From JBGAPI01 sp044221335 (lineage in GTDB: Bacteria; Pseudomonadota; Gammaproteobacteria; Xanthomonadales; Ahniellaceae), in the NCBI GenBank assembly GCA_044221335.1, contig JBGAPI010000002.1, positions 62,001-126,000 of the forward strand: a stretch of DNA of 64,000 bases, written 5' to 3'. The position numbers and the translations under genes are program-made. Below the pieces are notes generated by a model. That model saw only the letters and a list, made by a program, of their open reading frames with translations. It ran no database searches and was not told the origin of the DNA. This document shows positions 25,526 to 35,060 of this stretch, in pieces (within the stretch, counting starts at the first letter, position 1; every line of letters begins with the position of its first letter).

Positions 25526-26277
25526 GCGCGACCGCCGCCGCCATCCGCGTGACCGCCGTGGTGCCGGTCTACAACCATGGCGCCGCGATCGGTGCGGTCG
25601 TGGACGGCCTGCGCGCCGAAGGCCTGCCGGTGATCCTGGTCGACGACGGCAGCGCCGCCGACTGCGCCGCGGTGCTCGACGCGCTCGCGGCGAGCCGCCC
25701 CGACGTGCGTCTCGTGCGCCTCGCGCGGAACTCGGGCAAGGGCGGTGCGATGATCGCCGGCCTGCGCGCCGCTTTCGCCGCCGGCTACAGCCACGCGCTG
25801 CAGATCGACGCCGACGGCCAGCACGACACCGCCGAGGCGCCTGCCTTCCTCGCCGCCGCGCGCGCCTGCCCCGACGCGCTGGTCACCGCCTATCCGGTCT
25901 ACGACGACAGCGTGCCGAAGGGCCGGCTCTACGGCCGCTACCTCACCCACGTCTGGGTCTGGATCAACACGCTGTCGTTCGCGATCCGCGACTCGATGTG
26001 CGGCTACCGGGTCTATCCGCTGGCCGCGACCGTCGCCCTGCTCGACGCCGTGCGCCTGCGTCTCCGGATGGAGTTCGACGTCGAGGTCCTGGTGCACTGG
26101 CACTGGCGCGGCGGCCGCATCGTCAACCTGCCCGCGAAAGTGCGCTACCCGTCCGACGGCGTGTCGCATTTCCGGGTGCTCGCCGACAACGTGCTGATCT
26201 CGAAGATGCACGCCCGCCTGTTCTTCGGGATGCTGTGGCGGCTTCCGGTCCTGCTGTGGCGGCGCGTCGCCGGATGA
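25522..26277 (+). CDS. aryl-polyene cluster: family 2 glycosyltransferase
   Basis: A 251-residue GT-A fold enzyme: AVVPVYNHG at the start, VDDGS near residue 39, KGGAMIAGLRAAF and the DADGQHD metal motif near residue 94, with a hydrophobic C-terminal end (MLWRLPVLLWRR). It overlaps the preceding stop by four bases. Dolichyl-phosphate-mannose-synthase-like proteins of this kind occur in pigment clusters, where a sugar or lipid link is suspected; the donor is unknown. Confidence 0.85.
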   Translation: MSATAAAIRVTAVVPVYNHGAAIGAVVDGLRAEGLPVILVDDGSAADCAAVLDALAASRPDVRLVRLARNSGKGGAMIAGLRAAFAAGYSHALQIDADGQHDTAEAPAFLAAARACPDALVTAYPVYDDSVPKGRLYGRYLTHVWVWINTLSFAIRDSMCGYRVYPLAATVALLDAVRLRLRMEFDVEVLVHWHWRGGRIVNLPAKVRYPSDGVSHFRVLADNVLISKMHARLFFGMLWRLPVLLWRRVAG

Positions 26278-27212
26278 ACACGACCGCGCGGGACGCGAAC
26301 CACTGGTCGACGATCGGCGAGAACACCTTCGTCCTCGGCATCCGCTTCCTCGCGGCGGTGCACCGCTACGCCGGACGCTGGCTGTTCCTGGCCTGCCTCG
26401 CACCGGTCGTGAGCTTCTACTGGGCGAGCAACGGCCGCGCCCGGCGCGCCAGCCTCGACTATCTCCGGCGCCTCGAGGCGGCGACCGGCGCGCTCGGCCG
26501 CGCGCCCCGCGCCGCCGACAGCTGGCGCCACCTGTTCCTGTTCGCGACGACGCTGCTCGACCAGCTGCTCGCGGTCGGCGGACGCTATCCGCTGGAGCGG
26601 GTCGCGGTGTTCGGCGAGGAGGCAGTCGAGGCCTACCTCGCGGGCGGTCGCGGCGCGGTGATCGTGACCGCGCACACCGGCTGCCTGGAGATGTGCCGGG
26701 TGCTGGCCCGGCGCAATCCGCGGCTGCGCCTCACCATCCTCGTCCATACCCGTCACGCCGAGCAGTTCAACCGGATGCTGGAGCGGCTCGACCCGACGCG
26801 TCCCGAGCGCCTCGTCGAGGTCAGCGAGATCGGACCGGCGACCGCGGTCGAGCTCGAGCGCCGCATCGATGCCGGCGAACTCGTGGTGATCGCCGGCGAT
26901 CGCGTGCCGCTCGCCGGCGGCCGCACGGTCACCGTGCCCTTTCTCGGCGCGCCGGCGCGCTTTCCGGTCGGGCCCTATGTCCTCGCGAGCCTTCTGCGCT
27001 GCCCGCTCTACCTGCTGACCTGCCACCACGCGGGCGCCGGCTACCGGATCGAGACCACGCTGCTCGCCGAACGCGTCGCGCTGCCGCGCGGCGAGCGCGA
27101 GGCGGCATTCGCGCGCCACGCCGCGGCCTACGCCGCGGCGCTGGGTTCGCTGCTGGCGCAATCACCGTTCGACTGGTTCAATTTCCACCTGTTCTGGGAG
27201 CCCCCCGCATGA
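26274..27212 (+). CDS. aryl-polyene cluster: LpxL/HtrB-type acyltransferase
   Basis: A 312-residue lipid A acyltransferase-family protein with one N-terminal membrane region (about 35-50), the catalytic H-x4-E as HTGCLE near residue 135 and a DxxPL-like GDRVPL segment near 207. It is translationally coupled to the glycosyltransferase and to the ammonia-lyase gene (ATGA overlaps). Together with the PlsC-type enzyme it suggests the pigment is built onto a lipid. Confidence 0.85.
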   Translation: MNTTARDANHWSTIGENTFVLGIRFLAAVHRYAGRWLFLACLAPVVSFYWASNGRARRASLDYLRRLEAATGALGRAPRAADSWRHLFLFATTLLDQLLAVGGRYPLERVAVFGEEAVEAYLAGGRGAVIVTAHTGCLEMCRVLARRNPRLRLTILVHTRHAEQFNRMLERLDPTRPERLVEVSEIGPATAVELERRIDAGELVVIAGDRVPLAGGRTVTVPFLGAPARFPVGPYVLASLLRCPLYLLTCHHAGAGYRIETTLLAERVALPRGEREAAFARHAAAYAAALGSLLAQSPFDWFNFHLFWEPPA

Positions 27213-28756
27213 GCCCACCGGCCGCGCCGCGCGTCGTCTTCGACGGCAGCCGACTCTCCATCGACGACATCGTCGCGCTGGCCCGCGGCCAGGCTCGTGC
27301 CGAGCTGTCCGGACAGCCGGCCTTCCTGAGCCGGATCGCGCGTGGCGCCGAATTCCTCGACCGCCTGCTGGCGGAAGACGGCGTGATCTACGGCGTGACC
27401 ACCGGCTACGGCGACTCCTGCACGGTGGTGATCCCGACGGAGCTGGTCGCCGAGCTGCCACAGCACCTCTACACCTTCCACGGCTGCGGCATGGGTCGCA
27501 CGCTCGATGCGGCCGAGACCCGTGCCGTCATCGCGACCCGGCTGGCCTCGCTGGCGCAGGGCATGTCGGGCGTCAGCGTCGCGCTGCTGGAGCAGCTCGC
27601 CGCGCTGCTGGAACACGACATCCTGCCGCTGATCCCGGCGGAGGGTTCGGTCGGCGCGAGCGGCGACCTCACTCCGCTGTCCTACCTCGCCGCCGCGCTC
27701 TGCGGCGAGCGGCGCGTGCGGGTCGGCGGACGCGAACTCGACGCGGCGGCGGCGCTCGCCGCGGTCGGCCGCGCGCCGCTGCGTCTGCGGCCGAAGGAGG
27801 GCCTCGCGGTGATGAACGGCACCGCGGTGATGACGGCGCTGGCCTGCCTCGCCTGGAGGCGTGCGCGCTACCTCTCCGACCTCGCGACCCGGATCACGGC
27901 ATTGAACCTGGTCGCCAGCGCCGGCAACGCGCACCACTACGACGAGACCCTGTTCGCGGCGAAGCCGCACGCGGGCCAGCAGCGGGTGGCCGCGCGCCTG
28001 CGCGACGACCTCGCCAGCGACCGTCCGAGCCGCAACGAGGAGCGCCTGCAGGACCGCTACTCGCTGCGCTGCGCGCCGCACGTGATCGGCGTGCTCGAGG
28101 ACGCCCTGCCGTTCTTCGCGACGCTGATCGAGAACGAGATCAACAGCGCCAACGACAATCCGATCATCGACGCCGAGGGCGAGCGGGTGCTGCACGGCGG
28201 CCACTTCTACGGCGGTCACGTCGCGTTCGCGATGGACGGACTGAAGAACGCCGTCGCCAACGTCGCCGACCTGCTCGACCGTCAGCTGGCGCTGCTGGTC
28301 GACACCCGCTTCTCCCACGGCCTGCCGCCGAACCTCTCGGGCGCGACCGGGTCGCGCTCCAGCATCAACCATGGCCTGAAGGCGGTGCAGATCGCGGTGT
28401 CGGCGTGGACCGCCGAGGCGCTGAAGCTGACGATGCCGGCCTCGGTGTTCTCGCGCTCGACCGAATGCCACAACCAGGACAAGGTCAGCATGGGCACGAT
28501 CGCCGCGCGCGACTGCCTGCGGGTGCTGACCCTGAGCGAGCAGGTCGCCGCCGCGATGCTGATCGCCGCCCGCCAGGGCGTCGCGCTGCGCCGGCGGATC
28601 GATCCGGCGCTGGTGCTGCCGGCGCCGCTCTCCGCGTTCTGCGCGGACCTCGAGTCCCGCATCGCGCCGCTCGACGAGGACCGCGCGCTCGATGGCACCC
28701 TGGTCGCGCTCGCGGCGGACATTCGCGCCGAGCAGTGGAGCCTGTATGCGGCCTGA
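27209..28756 (+). CDS. aryl-polyene cluster: aromatic amino acid ammonia-lyase (HAL/TAL-like)
   Basis: A 515-residue MIO enzyme. The cofactor-forming Ala150-Ser151-Gly152 lies in SVGASGDLTPLSYLA; the catalytic Tyr is in VIYGVTTGYG (about 61). The pocket pair corresponding to the Ser-His of histidine ammonia-lyase and His-Leu of tyrosine ammonia-lyase is Phe90-His91. The C-terminal core contains NSANDNPI and ECHNQDKVSMGT. It probably makes an arylacrylate (coumarate or cinnamate type) starter that the linked ligase activates. The substrate is inferred from context; histidine cannot be excluded on sequence alone. Confidence 0.85.
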   Translation: MSPPAAPRVVFDGSRLSIDDIVALARGQARAELSGQPAFLSRIARGAEFLDRLLAEDGVIYGVTTGYGDSCTVVIPTELVAELPQHLYTFHGCGMGRTLDAAETRAVIATRLASLAQGMSGVSVALLEQLAALLEHDILPLIPAEGSVGASGDLTPLSYLAAALCGERRVRVGGRELDAAAALAAVGRAPLRLRPKEGLAVMNGTAVMTALACLAWRRARYLSDLATRITALNLVASAGNAHHYDETLFAAKPHAGQQRVAARLRDDLASDRPSRNEERLQDRYSLRCAPHVIGVLEDALPFFATLIENEINSANDNPIIDAEGERVLHGGHFYGGHVAFAMDGLKNAVANVADLLDRQLALLVDTRFSHGLPPNLSGATGSRSSINHGLKAVQIAVSAWTAEALKLTMPASVFSRSTECHNQDKVSMGTIAARDCLRVLTLSEQVAAAMLIAARQGVALRRRIDPALVLPAPLSAFCADLESRIAPLDEDRALDGTLVALAADIRAEQWSLYAA

Positions 28757-29165
28757 GCTCGTCGCCGAGGTCCGGATCGCGCCGGCCTTCCACGACCTCG
28801 ACCCGATGGACATCGTGTGGCACGGCAACTACGTCCGCTACCTCGAGCACGCGCGCACGGCCTTGCTGCAGAAGCTCGACTACGACTACCCGCAGATGAA
28901 GGCGTCGGGCTACGCCTGGCCGATCGTGGACCTGAAGATCAAGTACATGCGCTCCGCCGGCTACCTGCAGGCGCTGGTCGTGCGGGCCGAGATCGTCGAG
29001 TGGGAGAACCGGCTGAAGATCGACTATCTGATCAGCGATGCCGCCAGTGGCGCGCGGCTGACCCGGGCGACCACGATCCAGGTCGCGGTCGAGATCGCGA
29101 GCCGCGAGATGTGCTTCGTCTGCCCGCCGATCCTGTGGCAGAAGCTCGGAGTCGCGCCACCGTGA
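28746..29165 (+). CDS. aryl-polyene cluster: 4HBT-type acyl thioesterase
   Basis: A 139-residue single hot-dog protein with the FHDLDPMDIVWHGNYVRYLEHAR motif in which Asp is the expected catalytic residue. Starts 11 bases inside the ammonia-lyase gene. It could release chains from an ACP or edit mis-loaded acyl groups. Confidence 0.85.
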   Translation: MRPELVAEVRIAPAFHDLDPMDIVWHGNYVRYLEHARTALLQKLDYDYPQMKASGYAWPIVDLKIKYMRSAGYLQALVVRAEIVEWENRLKIDYLISDAASGARLTRATTIQVAVEIASREMCFVCPPILWQKLGVAPP

Positions 29166-29806
29166 CCGCGGTCGACGATCGCCGCCGCGCCCTGGCGGTG
29201 CTGTTCGCGCTGGCCGCGGGGACCTGCCTCGGCCCTGCCCGCGCCGCGGCCATGCCGCTGGTCGACGCCGTCGCCGCCCGCCTCGCCCGCCCGCCAGTGC
29301 TGCGGGGCCGCTTCGAGCAGGACAAGCGGGTCGCCGGCTTCCGCCAGGCGCTGCATTCGCGCGGCGACTTCCTGCTCGCCGCCGGCGAGGGCGTGCTGTG
29401 GACGACGCGCGAGCCCTTCGCGGCGGAACTCCGCCTCACCCGCGACGCGCTGGTGAGCCGCCAGGGCGACACCGTGGTGCTCGCCCTCGACGCCGCCGCC
29501 GAGCCCGGCCTCCGCGCGATCAACCAGCTGCTGTTCGCACTGCTCGCCGGCGACGTCGCGACGCTGGCGAAGCAGTTCCGTGTCGAGGGCGCGACCGCCG
29601 CCGACGGCTGGTCGCTGACGCTCGCGCCGCTCGACGCCGGGATGGCGAAGGTGCTGACCCGGATCGCGCTGACCGGCGACAGCCTCGTCCGTACCGTCGA
29701 ACTCGACGAGGCCAACGGCGATCACACGCGACTCCTCTTCCTCGACCTCAGCAGCACCCCCGCCGCGCTGACCCCGGCCGAGCGGGCGCGCTTCGATGCC
29801 CGCTGA
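29162..29806 (+). CDS. aryl-polyene cluster: LolA-like periplasmic carrier
   Basis: A 214-residue protein from GTG with an Ala-rich signal peptide ending near residue 29 and a LolA-like body (RGRFEQDKRVAGFRQALHSRGDFLLAAGEGVLWTTREPF is spread over residues 48-86). It probably ferries the lipid-linked pigment through the periplasm, as LolA does for lipoproteins. It overlaps the thioesterase stop (GTGA). Confidence 0.8.
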   Translation: MTAVDDRRRALAVLFALAAGTCLGPARAAAMPLVDAVAARLARPPVLRGRFEQDKRVAGFRQALHSRGDFLLAAGEGVLWTTREPFAAELRLTRDALVSRQGDTVVLALDAAAEPGLRAINQLLFALLAGDVATLAKQFRVEGATAADGWSLTLAPLDAGMAKVLTRIALTGDSLVRTVELDEANGDHTRLLFLDLSSTPAALTPAERARFDAR

Positions 29807-32186
29807 GGTCGCGAGCGCGCCGTCGCGCATCCGCCGCGCGCTCGCGTTCGCCTGGCTGCTGCTGACGCTGGCGCTGGCCGGGCACAACGCCTGGCTGTGG
29901 TTCGGCGGACACCTCGCGCTCGACACCGACGTGCTGGCGATGCTGCCCACCGCGGAGCGCGATCCGGTCGCCGAGCTGGCCGCCGAGCGCCTGGCCGCGG
30001 CGGCGCAGCGCTCGGTCGTGGTGCTGGTCGCGGCCGGTTCCCCGTCCGACACCGCCACGGCGGCCGACGCCTACGCCGCCGTGCTCGCCGGGCTGCCGGG
30101 GCTGAAGATGCGCGATCGCGTCGACGCCGCGGCTCAGGCCGACTGGCTCGGCTTCTTCGCGCCCTACCGCGGCCAGCTGCTCGCGGCGGCGCAGCGCGAG
30201 GAGCTCGCGACCCGGTCGGCGGCGGAACTCGCCGAGCGAGCGCTCGCCGCGCTCTACCAGCCGGTCGCCGGCGTGCCGCGACAGGGACCCTGGGCCGCCG
30301 ACCCGCTCAACGTCCATGGCCGCTGGCTGCTGGAGCGCGCCGCGGACAGCCGCGCGCGGCCGATCGACGGCCGGCTGGCGGTCGACGACGGCACGACCCG
30401 TTATGCCGTGCTGCTGCTCGAACCCGCGGCCGGCGCCTTCGACATCGCCGCCCAGCGCCGCCTCGCCGATGGCCTCGCGCGCGCCGCCGCCGCCGCGCGC
30501 GCGACAGTGCCGGGCGTGGTCGTGCATGCGGCCGGCGTGCCGCTGTTCGGCGCCGCGGCCGCGGCGCAGGCCGAGAAGGAAGTGCAGCGCATCGGCCTCG
30601 GCTCGACGCTGGGCGTGCTGCTGCTGACGCTGGCCGCGTTCCGCGCGCTGCGGCCGCGCCTGGTCGTGCTGGGCTCGATCGCGGTCGGCATGCTCGCCGC
30701 GATCTCGGTCGCGGCGCTCGTGTTCGACCGCATCCACGTGATCACGCTGGTGTTCGGCGCGAGCCTCGTCGGCGTGGCCGAGAACTACGGCACCAACTAC
30801 TACTGCCAGCGCCTCGGCCGACCCGCGGCGGAGCGCTGGAGCGTGCTCCGGGAACAGTTCGCCCCGATGGCGCTGGCGCTGTCGACCACCGTGATCGGCT
30901 ACGCGCTGCTGGCGGTCGCGCCGTTCCCGGGGCTCCGCCAGATGGCGCTGTTCTCGGTGGTGGGCCTGACCGCCGCCTTCGCCAGCGTGGTGCTGTGGGT
31001 CGGCTTCGTCGACCGCGGCGAGCTTCGTGCGGGCGCGATCGTTGCCCGACTCGCCGGGCTCGGCATGGCGCCGCTTCGCCGCCGCTTCGGCGCGGGTCAC
31101 CTCGTCCTCGTCGTGCTGATCGCCGCGGCGGTGCTGCTGGTCGCGATCCGCGGCCGCAGCAACGACGACCTGCGCGCGCTGCAGCGCCCGCCGGCCGCGC
31201 TGGTCGACGACCAGCTCGCGGTGTCGCGGCTGCTCGACCTGCCGAGCCCGGGCCAGTTCTTCCTCGTCGAGGGCGACGACACCGAACAGCTGCTGCAGCG
31301 CGAGGAGGCGCTGCGCGCGGCTCTGGCGCCACTGATCGCCGCGAAGCAGCTCGGTGGCGCATCGCTGCTGGCCGACTGGGTGCCGTCGGAGCGACGGCAG
31401 CGCGCCGACCACGCGATGATCGAACGAATGAACGACGCGGTGCTGGCGCTGGCACGGCAGCGTCTCGGCGAGGAACTGCCAGCCGTCGCGGCCGCGGAAT
31501 TCGCGCCGCTGGGTCTCGAGACCTGGCTCGCCGCGCCGGTGTCGGAACCGGCACGCGCGCTGTGGCTCGGTCGGCGCGAGGGCCGCAGCGCCGGCATCGT
31601 GCTGCTGCGCGGCGTCGCCGGTGCCGCCAGCCTGCCCGCACTGGCGGCCGTGGCGGACGGCCTGCCCGGCGTGCGCTTCGTCGACCGGGTCGGCGAGATC
31701 TCGGCCGTGCTCGGTACCTATCGCGAACGGATGACGCGGGTGATCGCGCTGTCCTACCTCCTCGTCTGGCTGGCGCTTGCCGCGCGCTACGGCCGCGGCG
31801 GCTGGCGCGCGCTGGCGCCCTCCGCGCTCGGCTCGCTCGCGGCACTCGCGGTGCTGGCCGCGCTGGGCCAGGCGCTGACCCTATTCCATGCGCTCGCCCT
31901 GCTGCTGGTGCTCGGCATGGGCGTCGACTACGGCATCTTCCTCACCGACGCCGCCACCCGGCCCGGCCCCGCCGATCCGGCACGGCGGATGCGTTCGCAG
32001 CTGTCGATCACTCTGGCGGCCGCCAGCACGGTGCTGTCGTTCGGCTTGCTAGCATTGTCGGCTACCCCGGCGCTGGCGGCCTTCGGTGGCACCTTGCTGG
32101 TCGGCATCGCGGTGAGCTGGTGGCTCACCCCGCTGCTGCTGCCGACGCCGTCCCCCGTTCCCGAACCCGCGAGTCCCGACGCCTGA
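29796..32186 (+). CDS. aryl-polyene cluster: MMPL/RND-superfamily exporter
   Basis: A 796-residue transporter with two repeats, each made of a first membrane helix, a large periplasmic loop and a block of five or so helices (about 265-430 and 655-785). The RND-type motif GVDYGIFLTDAATR near residue 709 and LVGVAENYGTNYYCQR near 320 carry the expected Asp/Glu and Tyr residues. It probably moves the pigment lipid across or out of the inner membrane. It overlaps the LolA-like gene by 11 bp. Confidence 0.85.
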   Translation: MPAEVASAPSRIRRALAFAWLLLTLALAGHNAWLWFGGHLALDTDVLAMLPTAERDPVAELAAERLAAAAQRSVVVLVAAGSPSDTATAADAYAAVLAGLPGLKMRDRVDAAAQADWLGFFAPYRGQLLAAAQREELATRSAAELAERALAALYQPVAGVPRQGPWAADPLNVHGRWLLERAADSRARPIDGRLAVDDGTTRYAVLLLEPAAGAFDIAAQRRLADGLARAAAAARATVPGVVVHAAGVPLFGAAAAAQAEKEVQRIGLGSTLGVLLLTLAAFRALRPRLVVLGSIAVGMLAAISVAALVFDRIHVITLVFGASLVGVAENYGTNYYCQRLGRPAAERWSVLREQFAPMALALSTTVIGYALLAVAPFPGLRQMALFSVVGLTAAFASVVLWVGFVDRGELRAGAIVARLAGLGMAPLRRRFGAGHLVLVVLIAAAVLLVAIRGRSNDDLRALQRPPAALVDDQLAVSRLLDLPSPGQFFLVEGDDTEQLLQREEALRAALAPLIAAKQLGGASLLADWVPSERRQRADHAMIERMNDAVLALARQRLGEELPAVAAAEFAPLGLETWLAAPVSEPARALWLGRREGRSAGIVLLRGVAGAASLPALAAVADGLPGVRFVDRVGEISAVLGTYRERMTRVIALSYLLVWLALAARYGRGGWRALAPSALGSLAALAVLAALGQALTLFHALALLLVLGMGVDYGIFLTDAATRPGPADPARRMRSQLSITLAAASTVLSFGLLALSATPALAAFGGTLLVGIAVSWWLTPLLLPTPSPVPEPASPDA

Positions 32187-33259
32187 TGACGAGCAAGAGC
32201 TTCAGTCCCGCCCAGCAGTCGATGCTCGAGGCCCGCTACGCCGCGCAGAAGATCGCGTTCGGCCCGGTGGTGTTCCAGTGCCTGCGCTACGCCCAGCAGC
32301 GCGGCCTCCTTGCCGCCCTCGCCGAGGCGGGCGACGCCGGCGCGAGCGTCGACACCCTCGCCGCGCGCGGGCCGTGGTCGCGCTACGCGATCAAGCTGGT
32401 GCTCGAGAGCTGCCTGTCGGCCGGCGTGGTGACGCTGGTCGACGACCACTACCGGCTCGACAAGGTCGGCTACTGCGTGCTGTCCGACCGCATGACCCAG
32501 GTCAACCTCGCCTTCGTCGACACCGTCTGCTACCGCGGGCTCGCCGACCTCGGCGACGCGCTCGACCGCGAGCGGCCGGTCGGACTCGCCACGCTCGGCC
32601 CCTGGGCGACGGTCTACCAGGGCCTGTCCGAACTGCCGGAGCCCGCGAAGAGCGACTGGTTCGCGTTCGATCACCTCTACTCCGACACCTCGTTCCCCGA
32701 GATCCTCGGCGACGTCTTCGCGAATCGTCCGCGGCGTCTGATGGACATCGGCGGCAACACCGGCAAGTTCGGTCTCGCCGCGCTGGCGCACGATCCCGCG
32801 GTCACGCTCCACGTGGTCGACCTGCCGCAGCAGCTGGCGATCGCCGCGGAGACCTTCGCCCGCGCCGGCGTCGGGCATCGCACGCACCTGCACGGCGTCG
32901 ACCTGCTCGATCCGGGCGCGGCGCTGCCGGCCGGCATGGACCTGATCTGGATGAGCCAGTTCCTGTCCTGCTTCTCCGAGACGGCGATCGGGTCGATCCT
33001 CCGGCGGGTCGCCGCGGCACTGGCGGACGGCGGCGAGGTGCTGGTCCTCGATACCCTGTGGGACCGCCAGCGCCACGACATCGCGGCCTACTGCCTGATC
33101 AACACCTCGCCGTACTTCACGACCATCGCGAGCGGCAACAGCAAGGTCTACGAGAGCGCCGACTACATCCGCCTCGCCCGCGACGCCGGCCTCGTGCTGG
33201 TCGGCGAGCGCGACCACATCGGCTACTGCCACTCGCTGCTGCGCTTCGCCCGCGGATGA
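32186..33259 (+). CDS. aryl-polyene cluster: SAM-dependent O-methyltransferase-like protein
   Basis: A 357-residue protein with an N-terminal winged-helix dimerisation part and a class I SAM domain beginning at LMDIGGNTGKFGLAAL near residue 188, then VVDLPQQLAIA and WMSQFLSCFSE. This is the plant-COMT/acetylserotonin methyltransferase architecture. It may methylate the aromatic head group. Coupled to the exporter by a TGATG overlap. Confidence 0.8.
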   Translation: MTSKSFSPAQQSMLEARYAAQKIAFGPVVFQCLRYAQQRGLLAALAEAGDAGASVDTLAARGPWSRYAIKLVLESCLSAGVVTLVDDHYRLDKVGYCVLSDRMTQVNLAFVDTVCYRGLADLGDALDRERPVGLATLGPWATVYQGLSELPEPAKSDWFAFDHLYSDTSFPEILGDVFANRPRRLMDIGGNTGKFGLAALAHDPAVTLHVVDLPQQLAIAAETFARAGVGHRTHLHGVDLLDPGAALPAGMDLIWMSQFLSCFSETAIGSILRRVAAALADGGEVLVLDTLWDRQRHDIAAYCLINTSPYFTTIASGNSKVYESADYIRLARDAGLVLVGERDHIGYCHSLLRFARG

Positions 33260-33876
33260 ACTCTCGCCCGGCCCGCCTGCTGCTCGTTGCCGTCGCGCTG
33301 GCGCTCGCCGCCTGCGCGGGCGCTGGCGCGCGCCGGACCGCGACGGCGCCTCCGGCGCTCAGCCTGCCCCTGCCGAAGATCGCGCCCGCCGCGCTCGCCG
33401 AATTCGCGGCCCGCCAGCAGCTGCGGGTCACGGTGCGTACTCCGCCCCAGGGCGCGGCGCCGCCGCCCACCGTGGTCGACGCGCTGCTCGCCGTCGATCG
33501 CGACGCCGTGCATCTGGCGCTGCTGGTCGCGAGTCGGCGCGTGATCGACCTCCGCTGGGACGGCGACGCGCTCACCGAACAGCGCGCCGCGCAGGTGCCG
33601 GCAGCGATCTCGTCGGAGCGCATCGTCCGCGACGTGCTGTTCGTCTATGCCCCGCTCGATGCGCTGCGTGCCGCGCTGCCGTCCGGCGATCGGGTCGAGG
33701 AAGGGGTCGGCAGCGACGGCCTGCGCGAGCGCCGCTGGTCGCGGGCCGGCACGCTGCAGCTGGCGGCGCGCTACCACGCCGATCCCGCCTGGGCGGGCGC
33801 GCTGGATCTCGACAACCTGGCGGAAGGCTACCTGCTCGCGATCGACTCGCAGCCCCTGCCGACGGAGGCGCGCTGA
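33256..33876 (+). CDS. aryl-polyene cluster: DUF3261 lipoprotein
   Basis: A 206-residue protein with lipobox LAAC (Cys near 20) and the DUF3261 character. Such lipoproteins are a regular part of aryl-polyene clusters and probably act at the outer membrane in pigment placement. It overlaps the methyltransferase stop by four bases and ends two bases before the next start. Confidence 0.8.
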   Translation: MNSRPARLLLVAVALALAACAGAGARRTATAPPALSLPLPKIAPAALAEFAARQQLRVTVRTPPQGAAPPPTVVDALLAVDRDAVHLALLVASRRVIDLRWDGDALTEQRAAQVPAAISSERIVRDVLFVYAPLDALRAALPSGDRVEEGVGSDGLRERRWSRAGTLQLAARYHADPAWAGALDLDNLAEGYLLAIDSQPLPTEAR

Positions 33877-33878
33877 GC

Positions 33879-35060
33879 ATGCGCGCCGTGTTCCTCAACG
33901 ACTACGCGGTGCTCTCCGCCGCCGGCGCCGACCGCGACGCGTTGCGGGCGGCGCTGTTCGCCGACCGGCCGGTCGGCGTCGCGGTCGAGGACGAGGTGCT
34001 GCCCGGCCGCGCGCTCGCGGTGGGTCGGGTGCGCGCGCCGCTGGTCGACCTCGATCCCCTGCCGATCGAACAGCGGAGCCGCAACAACGCGCTGCTGCTG
34101 ACCGCGCTGGTGCCGCTGCGCCCGGCGATCGATGCGGCACTCGCGCGCTTCGGCGCGGCGCGGGTCGGCGTCGTGCTCGGCAGCAGCACCTCGGGGATCG
34201 GCGAGGCCGAGCGGGCGTTCGCCGTCCGCCGGCGCGACGGCGCGCTCGCTCCGGACTTCCGCCTCGAACAACAGGAACTCGGCGCGCCCGCGGCCTGTCT
34301 CGCCACCGCGATCGGCAGCCGTGGCCCGGCCTACACGGTGTCGACGGCCTGCTCGTCCGGCGCCAAGGCGCTGGCCAGCGCGGCGCGCCTCGTCAACGCC
34401 GGGATCTGCGACGCGGTGATCGCCGGTGGTGTCGATTCGCTGTGCCGTTTCACCGTCGCCGGCTTCGCCGCGCTGGAGGCGATCAGTCCCGAGCGCTGCA
34501 ATCCGCTGTCGGCGAACCGCCGCGGCATCAACATCGGCGAGGGTGCGGCGCTGTTCGTCGTCACCCGCGAGGGCGGACCGCTGCGACTGTCCGGCTGGGG
34601 CGAGTCGGCCGACGCGCACCACATGTCGGCGCCCGATCCGAGCGGCCAGGGTGCGACCCGCGCGATGGCGGCGGCGCTGGCCCGCGCCGGCCTCGATCCG
34701 ACCGCGATCGACTACGTCAACCTGCACGGGACCGCGACGCCGCACAACGACGCGATGGAGGCGCGTGCCGTCCACGGGCTGTTCGGCGCGGCGACGCCGG
34801 TATCCTCGACCAAGCCGCTGACCGGCCACGCGCTCGGCGCCGCCGGCGCGATCGAGGCCGCGATCGCCGCCCTGGTGCTGACCGACAACCCGGCCGGCCT
34901 GCTGCCGCGGCAGTGGTGGGACGGTGTCGCCGATCCCGCGCTGCCGGAACTCGCGACGGTCCGCGGGGACACCCGCCTCGGTCGCGCGCCCCGCCACGTG
35001 CTGTCGAATTCCTTCGCGTTCGGCGGCAGCAACGTCGCCCTGGTGCTGTCCGCCGCATGA
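33879..35060 (+). CDS. aryl-polyene cluster: beta-ketoacyl-ACP synthase A
   Basis: A 393-residue condensing enzyme with the complete Cys-His-His set: Cys158 in STACSSGA, His in NLHGTATPHND (about 283) and His in TGHALGAAGA (about 318). Such an enzyme would pair with the Cys-less chain-length-factor protein to extend the chain. The third condensing-type gene of the cluster follows at 36257. Confidence 0.9.
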   Translation: MRAVFLNDYAVLSAAGADRDALRAALFADRPVGVAVEDEVLPGRALAVGRVRAPLVDLDPLPIEQRSRNNALLLTALVPLRPAIDAALARFGAARVGVVLGSSTSGIGEAERAFAVRRRDGALAPDFRLEQQELGAPAACLATAIGSRGPAYTVSTACSSGAKALASAARLVNAGICDAVIAGGVDSLCRFTVAGFAALEAISPERCNPLSANRRGINIGEGAALFVVTREGGPLRLSGWGESADAHHMSAPDPSGQGATRAMAAALARAGLDPTAIDYVNLHGTATPHNDAMEARAVHGLFGAATPVSSTKPLTGHALGAAGAIEAAIAALVLTDNPAGLLPRQWWDGVADPALPELATVRGDTRLGRAPRHVLSNSFAFGGSNVALVLSAA

